Below the pieces are notes generated by a model, which ran no database searches, was not told the origin of the DNA, and worked only from the letters and a program-made list of their open reading frames with translations. From NCBI RefSeq assembly GCF_027579695.1, contig NC_083570.1, positions 11,220,051 through 11,284,050 of the forward strand: DNA of 64,000 nucleotides. Reading direction: 5' to 3'. The first letter of the stretch is position 1, and each line of letters opens with the position of its first letter. Position numbers and translations under genes: made by a program. Source of the DNA: Neoarius graeffei. Its lineage: Eukaryota > Chordata > Actinopteri > Siluriformes > Ariidae. Below are positions 9,998 to 21,049 of the stretch, piece after piece.

Positions 9998-11321
9998 TTA
10001 AAAATATATACAGAGTTCAGCGCAAGCATTGATAGTCCTATTAGCTTTCAAATTGGGGGAGCACAGTATAGAATACACATATTGGCTCATTTCATTCTGA
10101 AAGGCACAGAATGATGGCTTGCTGCCCAGGAATTTACCTCTGTGTATGTGATATTTAGCCATTAAAATGATAAGGTTAATGATGTGTGTGTGTGTGTGTG
10201 TGTGTGCTACTGCGTGTTTCACAATCTGGGAGACCAAGGCCCAATCCCAATTCTAATTTCTACCCCTACCCCTTCCCCTCCGCCTTCCCCTTGAAACTGA
10301 GCTACAAGGGATAGGGCTTGAAATTCAACCCTTACGTATTGGGATAGCCCTTCAACGATCGCATACGTCATCGCGTACCTCCGTCAGCGTTTACGTTAGC
10401 AAAACGCGACCAAATGCGTCATTGGCTGCGACCAGCCGCTACAGTCAGAGCCAGAAATCTCTGCTGGCAGGGTGCGATTTGTTAACTAACACCACTGAAT
10501 GGGATATCTTTGGCGCTTCGTGCACCACATCCGACAGAATGAGGTGTCAGAACACTCATGTAAACAATAAAAGCGAGAATAACAGAACAAAACGTACGCA
10601 GTCAAGCAACCGAAAACAATACTTACTCCCAAAGCTTTTTAGCAGCAGCTTGGATTTCAGAAATCGCTGCTCATTCTCAGCTCGAAAGCGAATCAAGCGG
10701 CGTGTTTCCTCTGGATAACAACTTAAAACACGTAAATAATGGAGAAAATACATTTATGACAATCTTTCGCCGCGGGAACCGCCATCTTTCTGAAATCCGC
10801 ATGAAATCTCGCTGAAATCCGCATGGCATTGTGGGAAATCACTCAAACCCCTTCGTTCGGAGTCAGCTCCAGGAAAATCTCCGTTTGGAGGGGTACAGAA
10901 GCCCTACCCCTTCCCCTACCCCTCTGCGTTAACTGGGATTGGGATACCCCTACCCCTTCACGTGAACGCGCAAAATGGAGGGGAAGGGCCAAGGGGTTGG
11001 TCCAAGGGGTGAAATGGGATTCGGCCCAAAAAGAACATCCTTCCAGTATAGTACAAATTTCTCCCCTGTTACCTTTGAAATAAAACCACAAAGATCGTAC
11101 CAAAAATCATACACAAAAGGGCAATACCAAAACAAGTGAATAACAGACTCAGGGTATGACTGACAAAACGTACAATCCTCTTCAATGTCAAGTTTGAATT
11201 TAATGTAGGATTTAGCTGGATATATTCTATGTAATAACTTAAAAGTGACTTCTTTTACTTTATTGGAGATAAGAAAACGGTTTGGCAGAAGCCAGACCTT
11301 CCTCCACTTTATATCCTTCAC
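9998..11321 (-). pseudogene. Tx1/L1-like LINE ORF2 C-terminus, split
   Basis: On the minus strand, 11321 to about 11034 encodes a zinc-finger-like RVT tail with KVKEVTFKLLHRIYP, then C-x2-C (CTFC), then HLFWYCP and FWYDL. These are the usual landmarks after the reverse transcriptase in fish Tx1/L1 elements. A MITE (10238-11027) cuts it. The reading resumes at 10239-9998 with NLIILMAKYHIHRGKF and CAFQNEM and reaches a stop. A (CA)n expansion inserts a run of His-Thr codons near the junction. The polymerase and endonuclease parts are missing. Confidence 0.8.
10238..11027. mobile_element. MITE with GGCCCAATCCCA ends
   Basis: It begins GGCCCAATCCCAATTCTA and ends with the complement of GGGCCGAATCCCATTTC. 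CCTACCCCTTCCCC repeats lie inside both ends. It splits the LINE reading frame. The target duplication is very short or unclear, and no protein is encoded. Confidence 0.75.
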
Positions 11322-11338
11322 AAGTTGATTCCAGTAAA

Positions 11339-12144
11339 GGGCAATTCCATGTAAATGTCAACCTCACCATGCAAAAATAAAGCAACATGTAATACATCAA
11401 AACCACTCCCAGAGAGATCACCTAGGCCTGTATTTTACAGATGTGAATAAGCTGAACCAATTTGTAACCAACCTAATACGTCACTGTCAGTCTTTCTTAT
11501 AATGTAAAACCCAAGCTAAAATCAACTTTGATCATGTACAATTCTATATTATTGCCACAAGCCACAGAAATGTATGCTAAAATCCACAAAACAGCAAAAC
11601 AATAGCCATCCTAAATATTATTTAAGAACTTTGATAGTTTTAGCTGATATTTAGAGAGTTTTTCAAAGGGTTATGGTGGTTAAATTGCTGATTTTCTAAA
11701 CATATGCCATGTCTATTTCAGACGCGTCACATCCATAACGGAATTTCGTCACATCCATAACGCTGACTTTTCCTTCCGAAACTCTGCATGAAATACAAAA
11801 TATTTTAAACAAAGATTTTTTAATATTCACCTTGGACCCCTCTATCAAATGGATATCTCCGTTTCGACATTAGGTTTACGATTTCACAGAGTTTAATAAA
11901 AATGTACAGTCACCCAAGAAAAGTGATACTTTTTCTGTCACATCCATAACTCATCTTTTATTGGCGTTTTCTGGCATGCCCTAGATGTACTATGGGAATT
12001 GTTCTTGTTCTATCACTTCTCCAGTATGGTACAGCCTTGAAATATGCAACACCTGTTTAAATACTGGGAGACAATAAAACATGCACTGGGTCATTTGTTG
12101 CCATTTTGAGTTCAAGTGTCACGTCCATAACGCTGGAATTGCTC
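11339..12144 (-). mobile_element. DNA element D1, right copy (uninterrupted)
   Basis: This is an 806-bp element with ends GGGCAATTCCATG and GCTGGAATTGCTC, flanked by the exact 4-bp duplication TAAA (11335-11338 and 12145-12148). It is an inverted copy of the D1 at 7772. The superfamily is not identified; a 4-bp duplication fits few groups (Sola-like would be one option). Confidence 0.85.
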
Positions 12145-12685
12145 TAAACTACTGAGTGTGGTGTACCAGATGTCTCTTTTTGGAGCAGTGTTCTCACAAG
12201 CTTATTACTGCATGATATTGAGAGCAAGCTTTCTCCTATGGGGGTAGAAGTTGGTGAGAATGTTAGTGTGAGTGTGTGGTGTATTCTTGCTTGACCCCTG
12301 TATAACATACATATGGGAGCGGATGAAACAACGTGCAGGGGCGGTCTTAACATAGAGGCATAGGTAGGCGGCTGCTTGGGGCCCCCACCAACGGTCGTAG
12401 TAGGGGGGGCCCCCAACCACATACATGTCAACCTATACGGAATGTCCGTATTTTATACGGATTTGATTCAATAAACGTAGTATACGGGCGTATAAATAAA
12501 GTTATACGGATTCTATTAAAAAAACTTCAATATTTTATTTAGAGCTATAATCAATTCCCACGATGATAAAAGAGCGCATAACATTTACAAACGTACTGTA
12601 CGCCACAGACAGACAGTAAAGAGTGTTATGAAATCGCGCGTTATCTTGTGGTAGCGAGACTTCGTTCCACTTTTGATCATGCGCA

Positions 12686-13543
12686 CAGGGGCGTAGCACC
12701 AAATTCTGGGCCCTATGCACAAGCAGTGACCATGGGCCCCCCCCCAAAAAAAGCTCAGCAGTTAACAATGCTGAAAGTATCTAACAACAAGGGCGTACTA
12801 CCAGTCCAGTCAGTTATGTAGCCACACATTAATCTAACAACTCTTAAATGAATAAAAAACCCTAATCACACAATACTTCACTGAATCTTTGTTTTATTTG
12901 CAGAATGATTAAAAGTTGTAACAGTAAATGCCACCAAAGGTCACCAAACACCTATGACATTGAGACTAAATTAGGCTATTAGCCTAATTACGTTATGGCC
13001 CAGTAATAAATATTAATTTAATTTTTGATTAGTATACTATTGGAATGTAGGCTATTTGCTTTCACATTTGGGCTCACCTTTCTTGGGAAAGAAGTTTGTG
13101 AGCAGTTGCTTTCCCTCATTTCTTTTCTTGTCTCTTTCCTGCCTCTCTTTTTATTTCTGAAAACCGGATTTTGTTTTCTTGTTCATCATCTTCCATAGCA
13201 CAGATAGCCTACAATGCGCATGCGCTGCTTCAGCAGAATGAACGCTACGTTAAATGCGCCGAGTTAAAAAGCCCGGTGAAAGCGGACTAAACCATTTCGT
13301 GCAAAGGGTGGGGGGGCCTGTCCCCGGACACTATATGTAGGCTAGGACACACAATTCAATCCATTAATCAAACGATTTATTTACCCAAAACATTACATTT
13401 ACATTAGTTAGCAACATATATTGTGATCTTTAAATGGTATTGATATTTAAAGGAAAATAAAATTACAGACTCCTCAAGGGCCCTCCCCCCACTTGGGGCC
13501 CTGGTAACTCAGTCCCCCTTTTCCCCCCACTACGACGCCCCTG
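12686..13543. mobile_element. Non-autonomous hAT
   Basis: The terminal repeats are CAGGGGCGTAG and CAGGGGCGTCGTAG (complement), flanked by the exact 8-bp duplication CATGCGCA (12678-12685 and 13544-13551). Subterminal GGGCCC-rich stretches lie at both ends. No coding content. Confidence 0.92.
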
Positions 13544-13639
13544 CATGCGCACACCGCATTGCGAGAATCCCGCCAACCGGGAAGTCATAGACGCCGGCTT
13601 CTGCGTAGAATCGTACGTCATCCTCACCCGAGAATAAAG

Positions 13640-13719
13640 ATGCCTCATTCATGTGCTGCGTTTAACTGTACCAACAGGTTTATCGTTCAAACGAGATCAC
13701 ATGGGATTACCTTTCACAG
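13640..13719 (+). CDS. THAP finger first exon, short
   Basis: Twenty-six codons plus two bases run from an ATG in GAATAAAGATGCC to a GTGAGA donor. The start reads MPHSCAAFNCTNRF, giving the THAP pair Cys5-x4-Cys10, and ends GITFHR. In THAP genes the first exon often stops just after this pair and the C-x2-H half lies in the next exon. That next exon would fall where the DD37E Tc1 element now sits or beyond; I do not see it before the element end at 15664. It is probably the remnant of a transposase in the P-like element. Confidence 0.6.
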
Positions 13720-13858
13720 GTGAGACTGGAAAAATACTTTTCATTGTATTTGGTCATTATAACGTAATTTTACGAACAGATTTTCCTGACTTTGTGGCTA
13801 ATATGAAGTCTCGCGCATAATAGCCGCTCGGTGAAACCTGTCTCCAAACAACGAAGTA

Positions 13859-15422
13859 CAGGGAGTGCAGAATTATTCGGCAAATGAGTATGTTGACCAC
13901 ATTACCCTCTCTATGCATGTTGGCCTACTCCAAGCTGCATAGGCTTGAAAGCCTCCTACCAATTAAGCATACCAGGTGATGTGCATCTCTGTAATGAAAA
14001 GGGGTGTGGTCTAATGACATCAACACCCTATATCAGGTGTGCAAAATTATTAGGCAACTTCCTTTCCTTTGGCAAAATGGGTCAGAAGAGGGATTTGACG
14101 GACTCAGAAAAGTCAAAAATAGTGACATATATTGCAAAGGGATGGAGCACTCTTAAAATTGCCCAGCTTTTGAAGCGTGACCATCGAACAATCAAGCGCT
14201 TCATTCAAAATAGTCAACAGGGTCGCAAGAAGCGCGTTGAAAAAAAAAAAGGCGCAAACTAACTGCCCGTGAACTGAGGAAAGTCAAGCGTGAAGCTGCC
14301 AAGATGCCACTCGCCACCAGTTTTGCCATATTTCAGAGCTGCAACATCACTGGAGTGTCAAAAAGCACAAGGTGTGCAATACTCAGGGACACGGCCAAGG
14401 TAACAAAGGCTGAAAAACGACCACCACTGAACAAGACACACAAGATGAAACGTCAAGACTGGGCCAAGAAGTATCACAAGACTGATTTTTCTAAGGTCTT
14501 ATGGACAGATGAAATGAGAGTGAGTCTTGATGGGCCAGATGGATGGGCTCGTGGCTGGATCAGCAAAGGGCAGAGAGCTCCAGTCCGACTCAGACGCCAG
14601 CAAGGTGGAGGTGGGGTACTGGTATGGGCTGGTATCATCAAAGATGAGCTTGTGGGACCTTTTCGGGTTGAGGATGGCGTCAAGCTCGACTCCCAGTCCT
14701 ATTGTCAGTTTTTGGAAGACACCTTCAAGCAGTGGTACAGGAAGAAGTCAGCATCCTTCAAGAAAAACATGATTTTCATGCAGGACAATGCTCCATCACA
14801 CGCATCCAAGTACTCCACAGCATGGCTGGCCAGAAAGGGTCTAAAGGAAGAAAGATTAATGACGTGGCCTCCTTGTTCACCTGATCTGAACCCCATAGAA
14901 AACCTGTGGTCCCTCATCAAATGTGAGATCTGCAAGGAGGGGAAACAGTACACATCTCTGAACAGTGTCTGGGAGGCTGTGGTTGCTGCTGCACACAATG
15001 TTGATCGCAAACAGATCAAAACACTGACCGAATCCATGGATGGCAGGCTTTTGAGTGTCCTTGTAAAGAAAGGCGGCTATATTAGTCACTGATTTGTTGT
15101 TTTTTTGTTGTTTTTGAATGCCAGCAATGTATATTAGTGAATGTTGAGTTGTTATATTGGTTTCCCTGGTGAAAATAAATGAGTGAAATGGGTATATGTT
15201 TGTTTTTTGTTAAGTTGCCTAATAATTATGCACAGTTATAGTCACCTGCACACACAGAGATCCTCCTAAGATAGCTAAAACTAAGAAAGCCCTACTCCAA
15301 CTTCCAAAAATACTCAGCTTTGATATTTATGAGTCTTTTGGGTTCATCAAGAACATAGTTGTTTTTCAATAATAAAACTAATCCTCAAAAATACAACTTG
15401 CCTAATAATTCTGCACTCCCTG
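13859..15422 (+). mobile_element. Tc1-like DD37E element
   Basis: The ends are CAGGGAGTGCAGAATTATT and its complement, with TA on both sides (13857-13858 and 15423-15424). At 1564 bp it is full length. The transposase has 37 residues between the second Asp and the Glu, which is the DD37E (TRT) group of Tc1-like elements. Its frame is broken only at one A run. Confidence 0.95.
14077..15092 (+). pseudogene. DD37E Tc1 transposase, one frameshift
   Basis: The N-terminal helix-turn-helix part starts MGQKRDLTDSEKSKIVTYI and runs to residue 61, where an eleven-base A run (14240-14250) shifts the frame. In the shifted frame the protein continues through RRKLTARELRKVKREA to the catalytic core: LWTDEM (first Asp), FMQDNAPSH (second Asp) and [11 protein letters not shown] (Glu). 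It stops at 15092. There are no other stops, so an indel in a homopolymer or an assembly error is the only lesion. The product would cut and paste the element at TA sites. Confidence 0.88.
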
Positions 15423-15669
15423 TATTTCCTTCGTAACTACGCTGATAACACTGTGTTTTTGTCAAACATTAGAGCTTTGGAGCTCATTCTGAAGGTTTAT
15501 TGTTATTAATATTGAATAAAAAGTAACTGGGATATATCATTGTTGATTATCATTCAAATTTTAGGTAAATTATTTTAATTTGCATCTTATACGGATTTTA
15601 TAAGGGAAATACGGATTTTGGAAGTTGCTTATACAGGTTTGATTGACCAAAGGTTGACATGTATGCAAC

Positions 15670-16752
15670 CATCTCATCTCATTATCTCTAGCCGCTTTAT
15701 CCTTCTACAGGGTCGCAGGCAAGCTGGAGCCTATCCCAGCTGACTACGGGCGAAAGGCGGGGTACACCCTGGACAAGTCGCCAGGTCATCACAGGGCTGA
15801 CACATAGACACAGACAACCATTCACACTCACATTCACACCTACGCTCAATTTAGGAGGGGTTTACATTAGACCGTATCAGCGGATCATCAGATTAACGTT
15901 TTTAAAACGATTAGTGTGCACACAGCAACGCCAATACACGATTCGCGTGCACACAGCAACGCCAATACACGGATACGCTCCGCTCCGCAGGCATCCTGCG
16001 CTCCAAATCACTCCGCCCTGAACAGCAAGTGCCCTCTGGAGGGTGCGCACTCCGGCCCTGCGCAGCTCACAGAGCGCGCGAGTGAAGCGCACGAGCAGTG
16101 ACTCGGGACTGAGCCGCTGTGTGTGTGATCCCAGTGCATGTCGGGTATGCGCGTCACTTACCACTTGCAAGTGGAAGGATGGCAAGCCTAAAGACAATCA
16201 TAACTACACAATGGGCAGTATTTGCATCAGTATTTGCAGTATTTTCATACTTTTATACTCTTTTTAATGAAAGGTGATACAAGGCGGAAGTCCGTGCCGT
16301 TTTTCAGCAGTCGCGTCACATGACCAATGCCAGCGAATCAGGAAGGTGGATGTCACAGTGACATTGTCCAATGACGACGCCAGCTAGAGCTCAGCACAGC
16401 GTATCCGTGTATCCTCAATGTTTACACAGCACCGGACCACACACGATCTGGATTGAATACGTGGACCCTGGCGGATTCCCGTTTCCCGGTGTTTTAATGT
16501 AAATGGACAGTGCATCCGCGAAGAAAACGAGACAGATACGGTCTAATGTAAACTTGGCCTTAGAGTCACCAGTTAACCTAACCTGCATGTCTTTGGACTG
16601 TGGGGGAAACCGGAGCACCCGGAGGAAACCCACGCGGACACGGGGAGAACATGCAAACTCCACGCAGAAAGGCCCTCGCCGGCCACAGGGCTCGAACCTG
16701 GACCTTCTTGCTGTGAGGCGACAGCGCTAACCACTACACCACCGTGCCGCCG
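15670..16752 (-). mobile_element. tRNA-derived SINE split by a MITE
   Basis: The tail half is 15670-15853 and the head half with box B is 16560-16752. The two parts join exactly across the MITE at 15854-16559. A GGCCCCCAACCA repeat at about 12408 and 16753 looks like the SINE target duplication, later separated by the P-like insertion. Confidence 0.9.
15854..16559. mobile_element. PIF/Harbinger-type MITE
   Basis: The inverted ends share GTTTACATTAGACCGTATC, and the exact 3-bp duplication TTA flanks them (15851-15853 and 16560-16562). The uninterrupted SINE reads AATTTAGAGTCACC, which confirms the insertion point. Clustered CG-rich sequence fills the middle; no protein is encoded. Confidence 0.88.
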
Positions 16753-16993
16753 GCCCCCAACCAACCTCAAGAAAAAGCCCCTTATCATGATTCATGAACA
16801 CTTCAAAAGTATGGTACATTTTACTAATATTCCTAAGAAATACGTTGAAGTAGTAGTTAAAATGTCCAGTTCATGGTTATCTGTCCCTACACATACACCC
16901 CATACTTTCACAATGAAATGGACTAGTCCATAACGCTGCGCAGCGCAGCGCGAAAGGTAAACACGTAGTGACAGGAGTCTGAACAACGCGAAA

Positions 16994-17050
16994 ATGAAAA
17001 GGAGTTACCCAAGCGGATCAAAAAAAAGAAAAAAGCGAAAAGACGCTGAC
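16994..17050 (+). pseudogene. Relic first exon of hAT (MYM/TTF-type) transposase
   Basis: An ATG opens MKRSYPSGSKKRKKRKDAD, after which the sequence runs into (CA)n repeats. The start MKRxYPSGxxKRKK is the usual N-terminus of fish zinc-finger MYM-like hAT transposases, as I remember it. The rest is gone, consistent with a deletion derivative of the hAT that spans 12336-17511. Confidence 0.6.
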
Positions 17051-18630
17051 ACACACACAAACGCTCACTCACTCACTCACACAGAGAAACACTCACTCTC
17101 TCTCTCACACACACACGCACACAATCATGTACATAGTTTTATTTATAGAATGTTTGAAATGTTCTGATCTTTAAAAAAAAAAAAACAGTGCTGGTTTTCC
17201 TGGCATTTTGGCAAAGACAGATGTTATCTGAAATCTTGTTCTCTGTTGGGTTCCATCATGACTATTAGTTTGTGTAGTGCTACACTTTGTGTGTTCTCTG
17301 CTTTCCATCTTCATTTTGGAGTAAAGAAGTGTATGCAGGGTTTAAAGGGGAATGGTTTTTTTTCTCCTCTCCAACTTTTACTTCCCTATAGATTAGCTTT
17401 ACCTGCCTAGCCACCATGCAGTCGGTACATTTTTTTTTTTTTCCGGATCGGATGAGGGGGGCCCCATACATACCTTCGCCTGGGGCCCCCAATTTGCAAA
17501 ATCCACCACTGACAACGTGTGTGTGCTTTTTGTTGTCAATGTACAGTCTGTATTTCTGGTGGTCATTTATTCAGTCGAATCGTATAAAACGCACGAGGCA
17601 GTTGAGAAAGAAACAAACACTACGTTCAGACTGCAACCTGAAACGACCCATATCCGATTTGTTGTGAAATCCGATTTTTTTTGTTAGGCCGTTCACATTA
17701 CCAATTATATGAGACTTGTATGCGATCTCCAATATGAACGGAAAACGACCCAAAAGTGTCCCGCATGCGCAAATTGACACGTAATAAGCACATCTACGTA
17801 ATACGTAAACAAAAAAAAGCGCACTCTTCATGTTTAATGATTTCTTTTTTTTTTATTATCTGGTTAGTGTTAAAGTGTGAGGTCTCGTGTGTGTTTTTGT
17901 TTCTGAACTGAAATGAAAACGTGTAGCCTGGTAACGAGGGTTGACTCCTAAATGTCTCTCTAATTTCTATATAAGTGCACTACATGTTACTAGGAAGTAA
18001 TGGATTTTTAAACTCTATATAGTGCACTCGAGCTTCAGTAGGCAGTCATTTGGGATACGGCCGCTGTATTACCAAACTCTTAATTCAGGCTTAATAATTT
18101 GCACATATTTATTTCATCATATTAATAAACTTTTTCTACATTTTTATAAATATTTATTTAGATTGTTTATAGCCAGCTGAATTCTGCAGCTTCTCTCAGC
18201 GCTGGCTCAAGGTGCATAAACACCAGTGCAGTTTGCTATGGAGATGAGGCGAGACCTGGCGATGTGGTTTTTGTGGCGGCGGCGGAGGAACTCACACAAT
18301 AATCTGATTAATGTGGGCAGCAGACTAATGAGACCGAAGGTGTCAAATTACTGGAAATTTCCAGAACAATCTTATCTTGTAATACAGGATGGTTTAAGTT
18401 ATAAATCAGTTATAGAAACTGTTTTATTTAATCAGGCTAACAGATCAACATCCAGGTCCCTACCAAATCCACCATTAGCTTGATCAATTCTATAAAAGTC
18501 TATTTAAATTCTGAAAACTGTACAAATGTTGTTGTTTTCCACCAAAGAGGTGGGATTAGCCAACGCAGAATAGTGACGTTTGTCTCTTGTTGATGACGTG
18601 TACGTCGCATGAATGCGACCTGTCCGGTCA

Positions 18631-19147
18631 AGGCCTCTGCATGCTCTTGCGACAAGGCTTTCGCAGATAGCTTTTCGCAGACAGTTGTAATTTATTGTTG
18701 AGTGGGGAGTAATAGGCGTGCGCGATGTTATTCACTGCCACAACGCAAGGGGGCGCAAAGTCGCGAAATCGCTAGGAGTAGTTGGTGGGTGTGGTTAGTG
18801 GAGTGTTTATCCTCCGGTTACTTATAATGACTAGAACTGGAGTCGTATAGATGTACATACTTCCTCGATCAACCGCTCTTCGTGCTGCTCCATCTTCGCT
18901 CATGTTTTTAAAAATGGCGGTCGTGAAAACAAACCAAACCGGGAAAGTAGGGAAGCGGAAGTGCGTGTACAGCGGATGTAGAGTGGACCAATCAGAGCCC
19001 TCTTGTCTGCGACGCTGTCTGCGAGGCTTCTGCGGTGGTCACAATTTTTGGGAGGTGCACGCAGAGCGTCTGCGAAGGTGGGGGGGCTACGCAGACACTG
19101 TCTGCGACGCCGTCTGCGAGGACTGGGTTGTCAGCATAAATTGGCCT
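18631..19147. mobile_element. 517-bp MITE with 3-bp TCA duplication
   Basis: The ends are AGGCCTCTGCATGC and AAATTGGCCT, flanked by TCA (18628-18630 and 19148-19150). Related M2 copies read CGGTTCAGACTG across this point, which confirms the insertion. TCTGCGA-type words recur in both subterminal parts. Small open frames here are not protein-like. Confidence 0.78.
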
Positions 19148-19326
19148 TCAGACTGCAGGTGCATGTGAAAATATCGAATATGCATCGGATTTAGGACCAC
19201 ATATCCAAGCGGCCTGGGTCGCATGTGAAAAAATCGGATCTGTGTCGTTCACGCTACGTTCACACTGCAAGGCTTAATGCTCAATTCCGATTTTTTTGTG
19301 AAATCCGATTTTTTTGTGAGGTCGTT

Positions 19327-19330
<4 letters not shown>

Positions 19331-19375
<45 letters not shown>
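19331..19375. repeat. Microsatellite (TA)n
   Basis: A pure TA run lies within the inner M2 copy at a place where the third copy (45567-45575) reads only AACAAATATATG, so it expanded after insertion. Confidence 0.9.
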
Positions 19376-19376
<1 letters not shown>

Positions 19377-19651
19377 CAAATATATGCGACTTGTATGTGA
19401 TCCTCAGTATGAACGAAAAGCGACCTAAAAGTGTTCCGCATGCGCATTGCAGGATACGACGACGTCACACGCAGTGAGCATGGCCAGTGTTTACGGAAGT
19501 AAAACCGCCTGGTTGCGGTATGACCCATCCAATCTAGCTTGAATAGCTGTATCCCCCCAAATGGAAATCAGCTCCCTAACCTCTGCGTCCTTCCATTGAG
19601 AAGATTCAGAACCTTCACAGCCCGAAGCGTCCCTCGCATTGATGTCATGCG

Positions 19652-20033
19652 CAGGGGCGCAGATACGTTTTTTGAACTGGGGGGGGGGACAAAGCTGCCA
19701 GCAAACCAACCCCAACCCCGATATGCCTGTCAAACTTCTTGTGGGTTACCATAGCAACCAAGCTCGAGCTCGCAACCTGTGCAGTCTGCGCAGCTCAACC
19801 AACCGAATATCAGTCTTTGTTTTATGTGAGTTGTTGCAACTATGTATACACTGCTGTGCACCTCAATAAACCGAATGGTAATTAGTCTTTTGATTTTTCC
19901 GTGAGGTTTGCCTTATGCAAAGAAAGACAGCATAGACGTTTTTTCCTCCCTATAAGTGGGGGGGACCGAACGAGGTGAATTTAAATCTGGGTGGGACGAA
20001 TCCCACTTGTCCCACCCTCTATCTGCACCCGTG
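19652..20033. mobile_element. Short non-autonomous hAT
   Basis: The ends are CAGGGGCGCAGATACG and the complement of CACGGGTGCAGATAG. The flanks GTCATGCG and ATTATGCG match at 6 of 8 positions. The ends resemble those of the hAT at 2491-5583, so both may use the same transposase. Confidence 0.78.
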
Positions 20034-20736
20034 ATTATGCGCCATGTTGTTGTAACTTTTTTTGAGAGACCCGCCGCCTACTTCAGCGCAGAATAGTGAC
20101 GTTTGTGGCTTGTTGATGACGTGTAAGTCGGATGAATGCGACCTGGCGGTTCAGACTGAAGTCGCATATGAAAAGAGCGGATAGGAATCGGAATTAGGAC
20201 CACATATCCAAACGGCCTGGGTCGGATTTGAAAAAATCGGATCCGCGTCGTTCATATTGTCAATAAAAGATCGGATACAGGTCACATATGGGCGAAAAGA
20301 TCGGATTTGAGTCACTTCAGCCTGCAGTGTGAACGTAGCCTCAGATTGTCAATAACAAATCGGATACAGGTCGCATATGGGCAAAAAAATCGGATATGGG
20401 TCGCTTCAGGGTGCAGTCTGAACGTAGTCAGAAAACGAATTTCCCTTTCTCCCTCTTCCCTTCTCTTCCCCTCCCTTTCTCTCCCCTTTCTCTGCTCCAT
20501 GTAGCTCCACGGTCGTTTTGAGCCATTTTGAGGTTTTATTTTAGTGTTGTGACGTTTGCGAACGAACCGATTCTTTTGAACGGCTCCTAGGCATGAACGA
20601 TGAGAACCGAGTCTCGAGCTGGGGGAGCCGTCCTTTCTGTCGTTCTTTTTTTCTGGACTGTGTTTCAGATGAAAAAGCTCCTCCTTTACTCCTCCTCCCT
20701 TCACTGAGTTAGGGAAAGGTTACGGTGAGGCACAGT

Positions 20737-20786
20737 GGTGCCTATTTGTCTGATATGCAAATGTAGCCATCAGACAAATAGGCACC
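20737..20786. repeat. Perfect 18-bp inverted repeat
   Basis: GGTGCCTATTTGTCTGAT (20737-20754) and its exact complement (20769-20786) flank a 14-base loop, ahead of the BED exon inside the hAT. Confidence 0.9.
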
Positions 20787-21049
20787 GATGTGGCAGTGGG
20801 AGGGAGGGAGGGAGGTGGCCATCAGAGCGCAGCCCTTTGTGGTCCTGCTGCTTGCACATGCGCTCTCCAGAAAGAAAAAAAACCCCTGCGTGGCTGTGTT
20901 TCAGAGTAGGGGGTTGGGGGAGGGACGGCGCCAGTTGTGCACGCTGTCTTCACGTGTACCCAAAAAAAACCCACGTGTGAGAGCCAGTAGGAGAGATCTT
21001 CAGTTCAGTTGCAGTCGGAGTGAGGAGGAGAACAGACGTGGATTTGGAA

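Larger units (their letters stand above)
7636..12318 (-). mobile_element. 5'-truncated Tx1/L1-like LINE with inserts
   Basis: On the minus strand it ends in a poly(A)-like tail (a T run at 7636) and is flanked by the exact 16-bp target duplication GCGGATGAAACAACGT (7620-7635 and 12319-12334). The ORF2 C-terminal part survives between 9998 and 11321. Two inverted copies of an 0.8-kb DNA element (7772-9976 and 11339-12144) and a MITE (10238-11027) later jumped into it. Confidence 0.88.
12421..15664. mobile_element. P-like element with THAP exon
   Basis: The ends ATACATGTCAACCT and the complement of ATACATGTCAACC enclose 3.2 kb. Subterminal copies of TACGGATTTTATA are inverted at the two ends. 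The flanks CCAACCAC and GCAACCAT match at 6 of 8 positions. A THAP exon (13640-13719) sits inside. An 8-bp duplication plus a THAP finger fits the P superfamily, but no catalytic exon is seen, so the name is an inference. A hAT and a Tc1 element are inserted in it. Confidence 0.6.
12336..17511. mobile_element. hAT element with deep nest
   Basis: The ends are CAGGGGCGGTCTTAACATAG and the complement of CAGTGGTGGATTTTGC, flanked by the exact 8-bp duplication ACAACGTG (12328-12335 and 17512-17519). It contains a P-like element, a SINE and a relic first transposase exon at 16994. Its own coding region is deleted. Confidence 0.92.
19254..20338. mobile_element. MITE family M2, inner copy
   Basis: The ends CTACGTTCACACTGCA and inverse mark a second M2 element inserted in the 3' part of the first. 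A third copy is at 45507-46183 and is close to it in sequence apart from the inserts. It carries a (TA)n run at 19331-19375 and a hAT at 19652-20033. Confidence 0.82.
17620..20427. mobile_element. MITE family M2, outer copy (CTACGTTC ends)
   Basis: The ends are CTACGTTCAGACTGCA and its inverse, inserted in the R1 arm between GAAACAAAC and CAGAAAACGAAT. Arrays of ATCCGATTT / AAATCGGAT words mark this family. It holds a 517-bp MITE, a second copy of itself and a hAT. The exact target duplication is not resolved. The interior 17640-18620 encodes nothing recognised. Confidence 0.78.

Noticed and set aside
14474..15089. Antisense frames opposite the DD37E transposase
   Set aside because: Shadows of a real coding strand; the plus strand carries the catalytic motifs.
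20312..20704. 130-codon minus-strand frame across M2, R1 and hAT sequence
   Set aside because: It crosses three different element boundaries, so it cannot be an ancestral gene.
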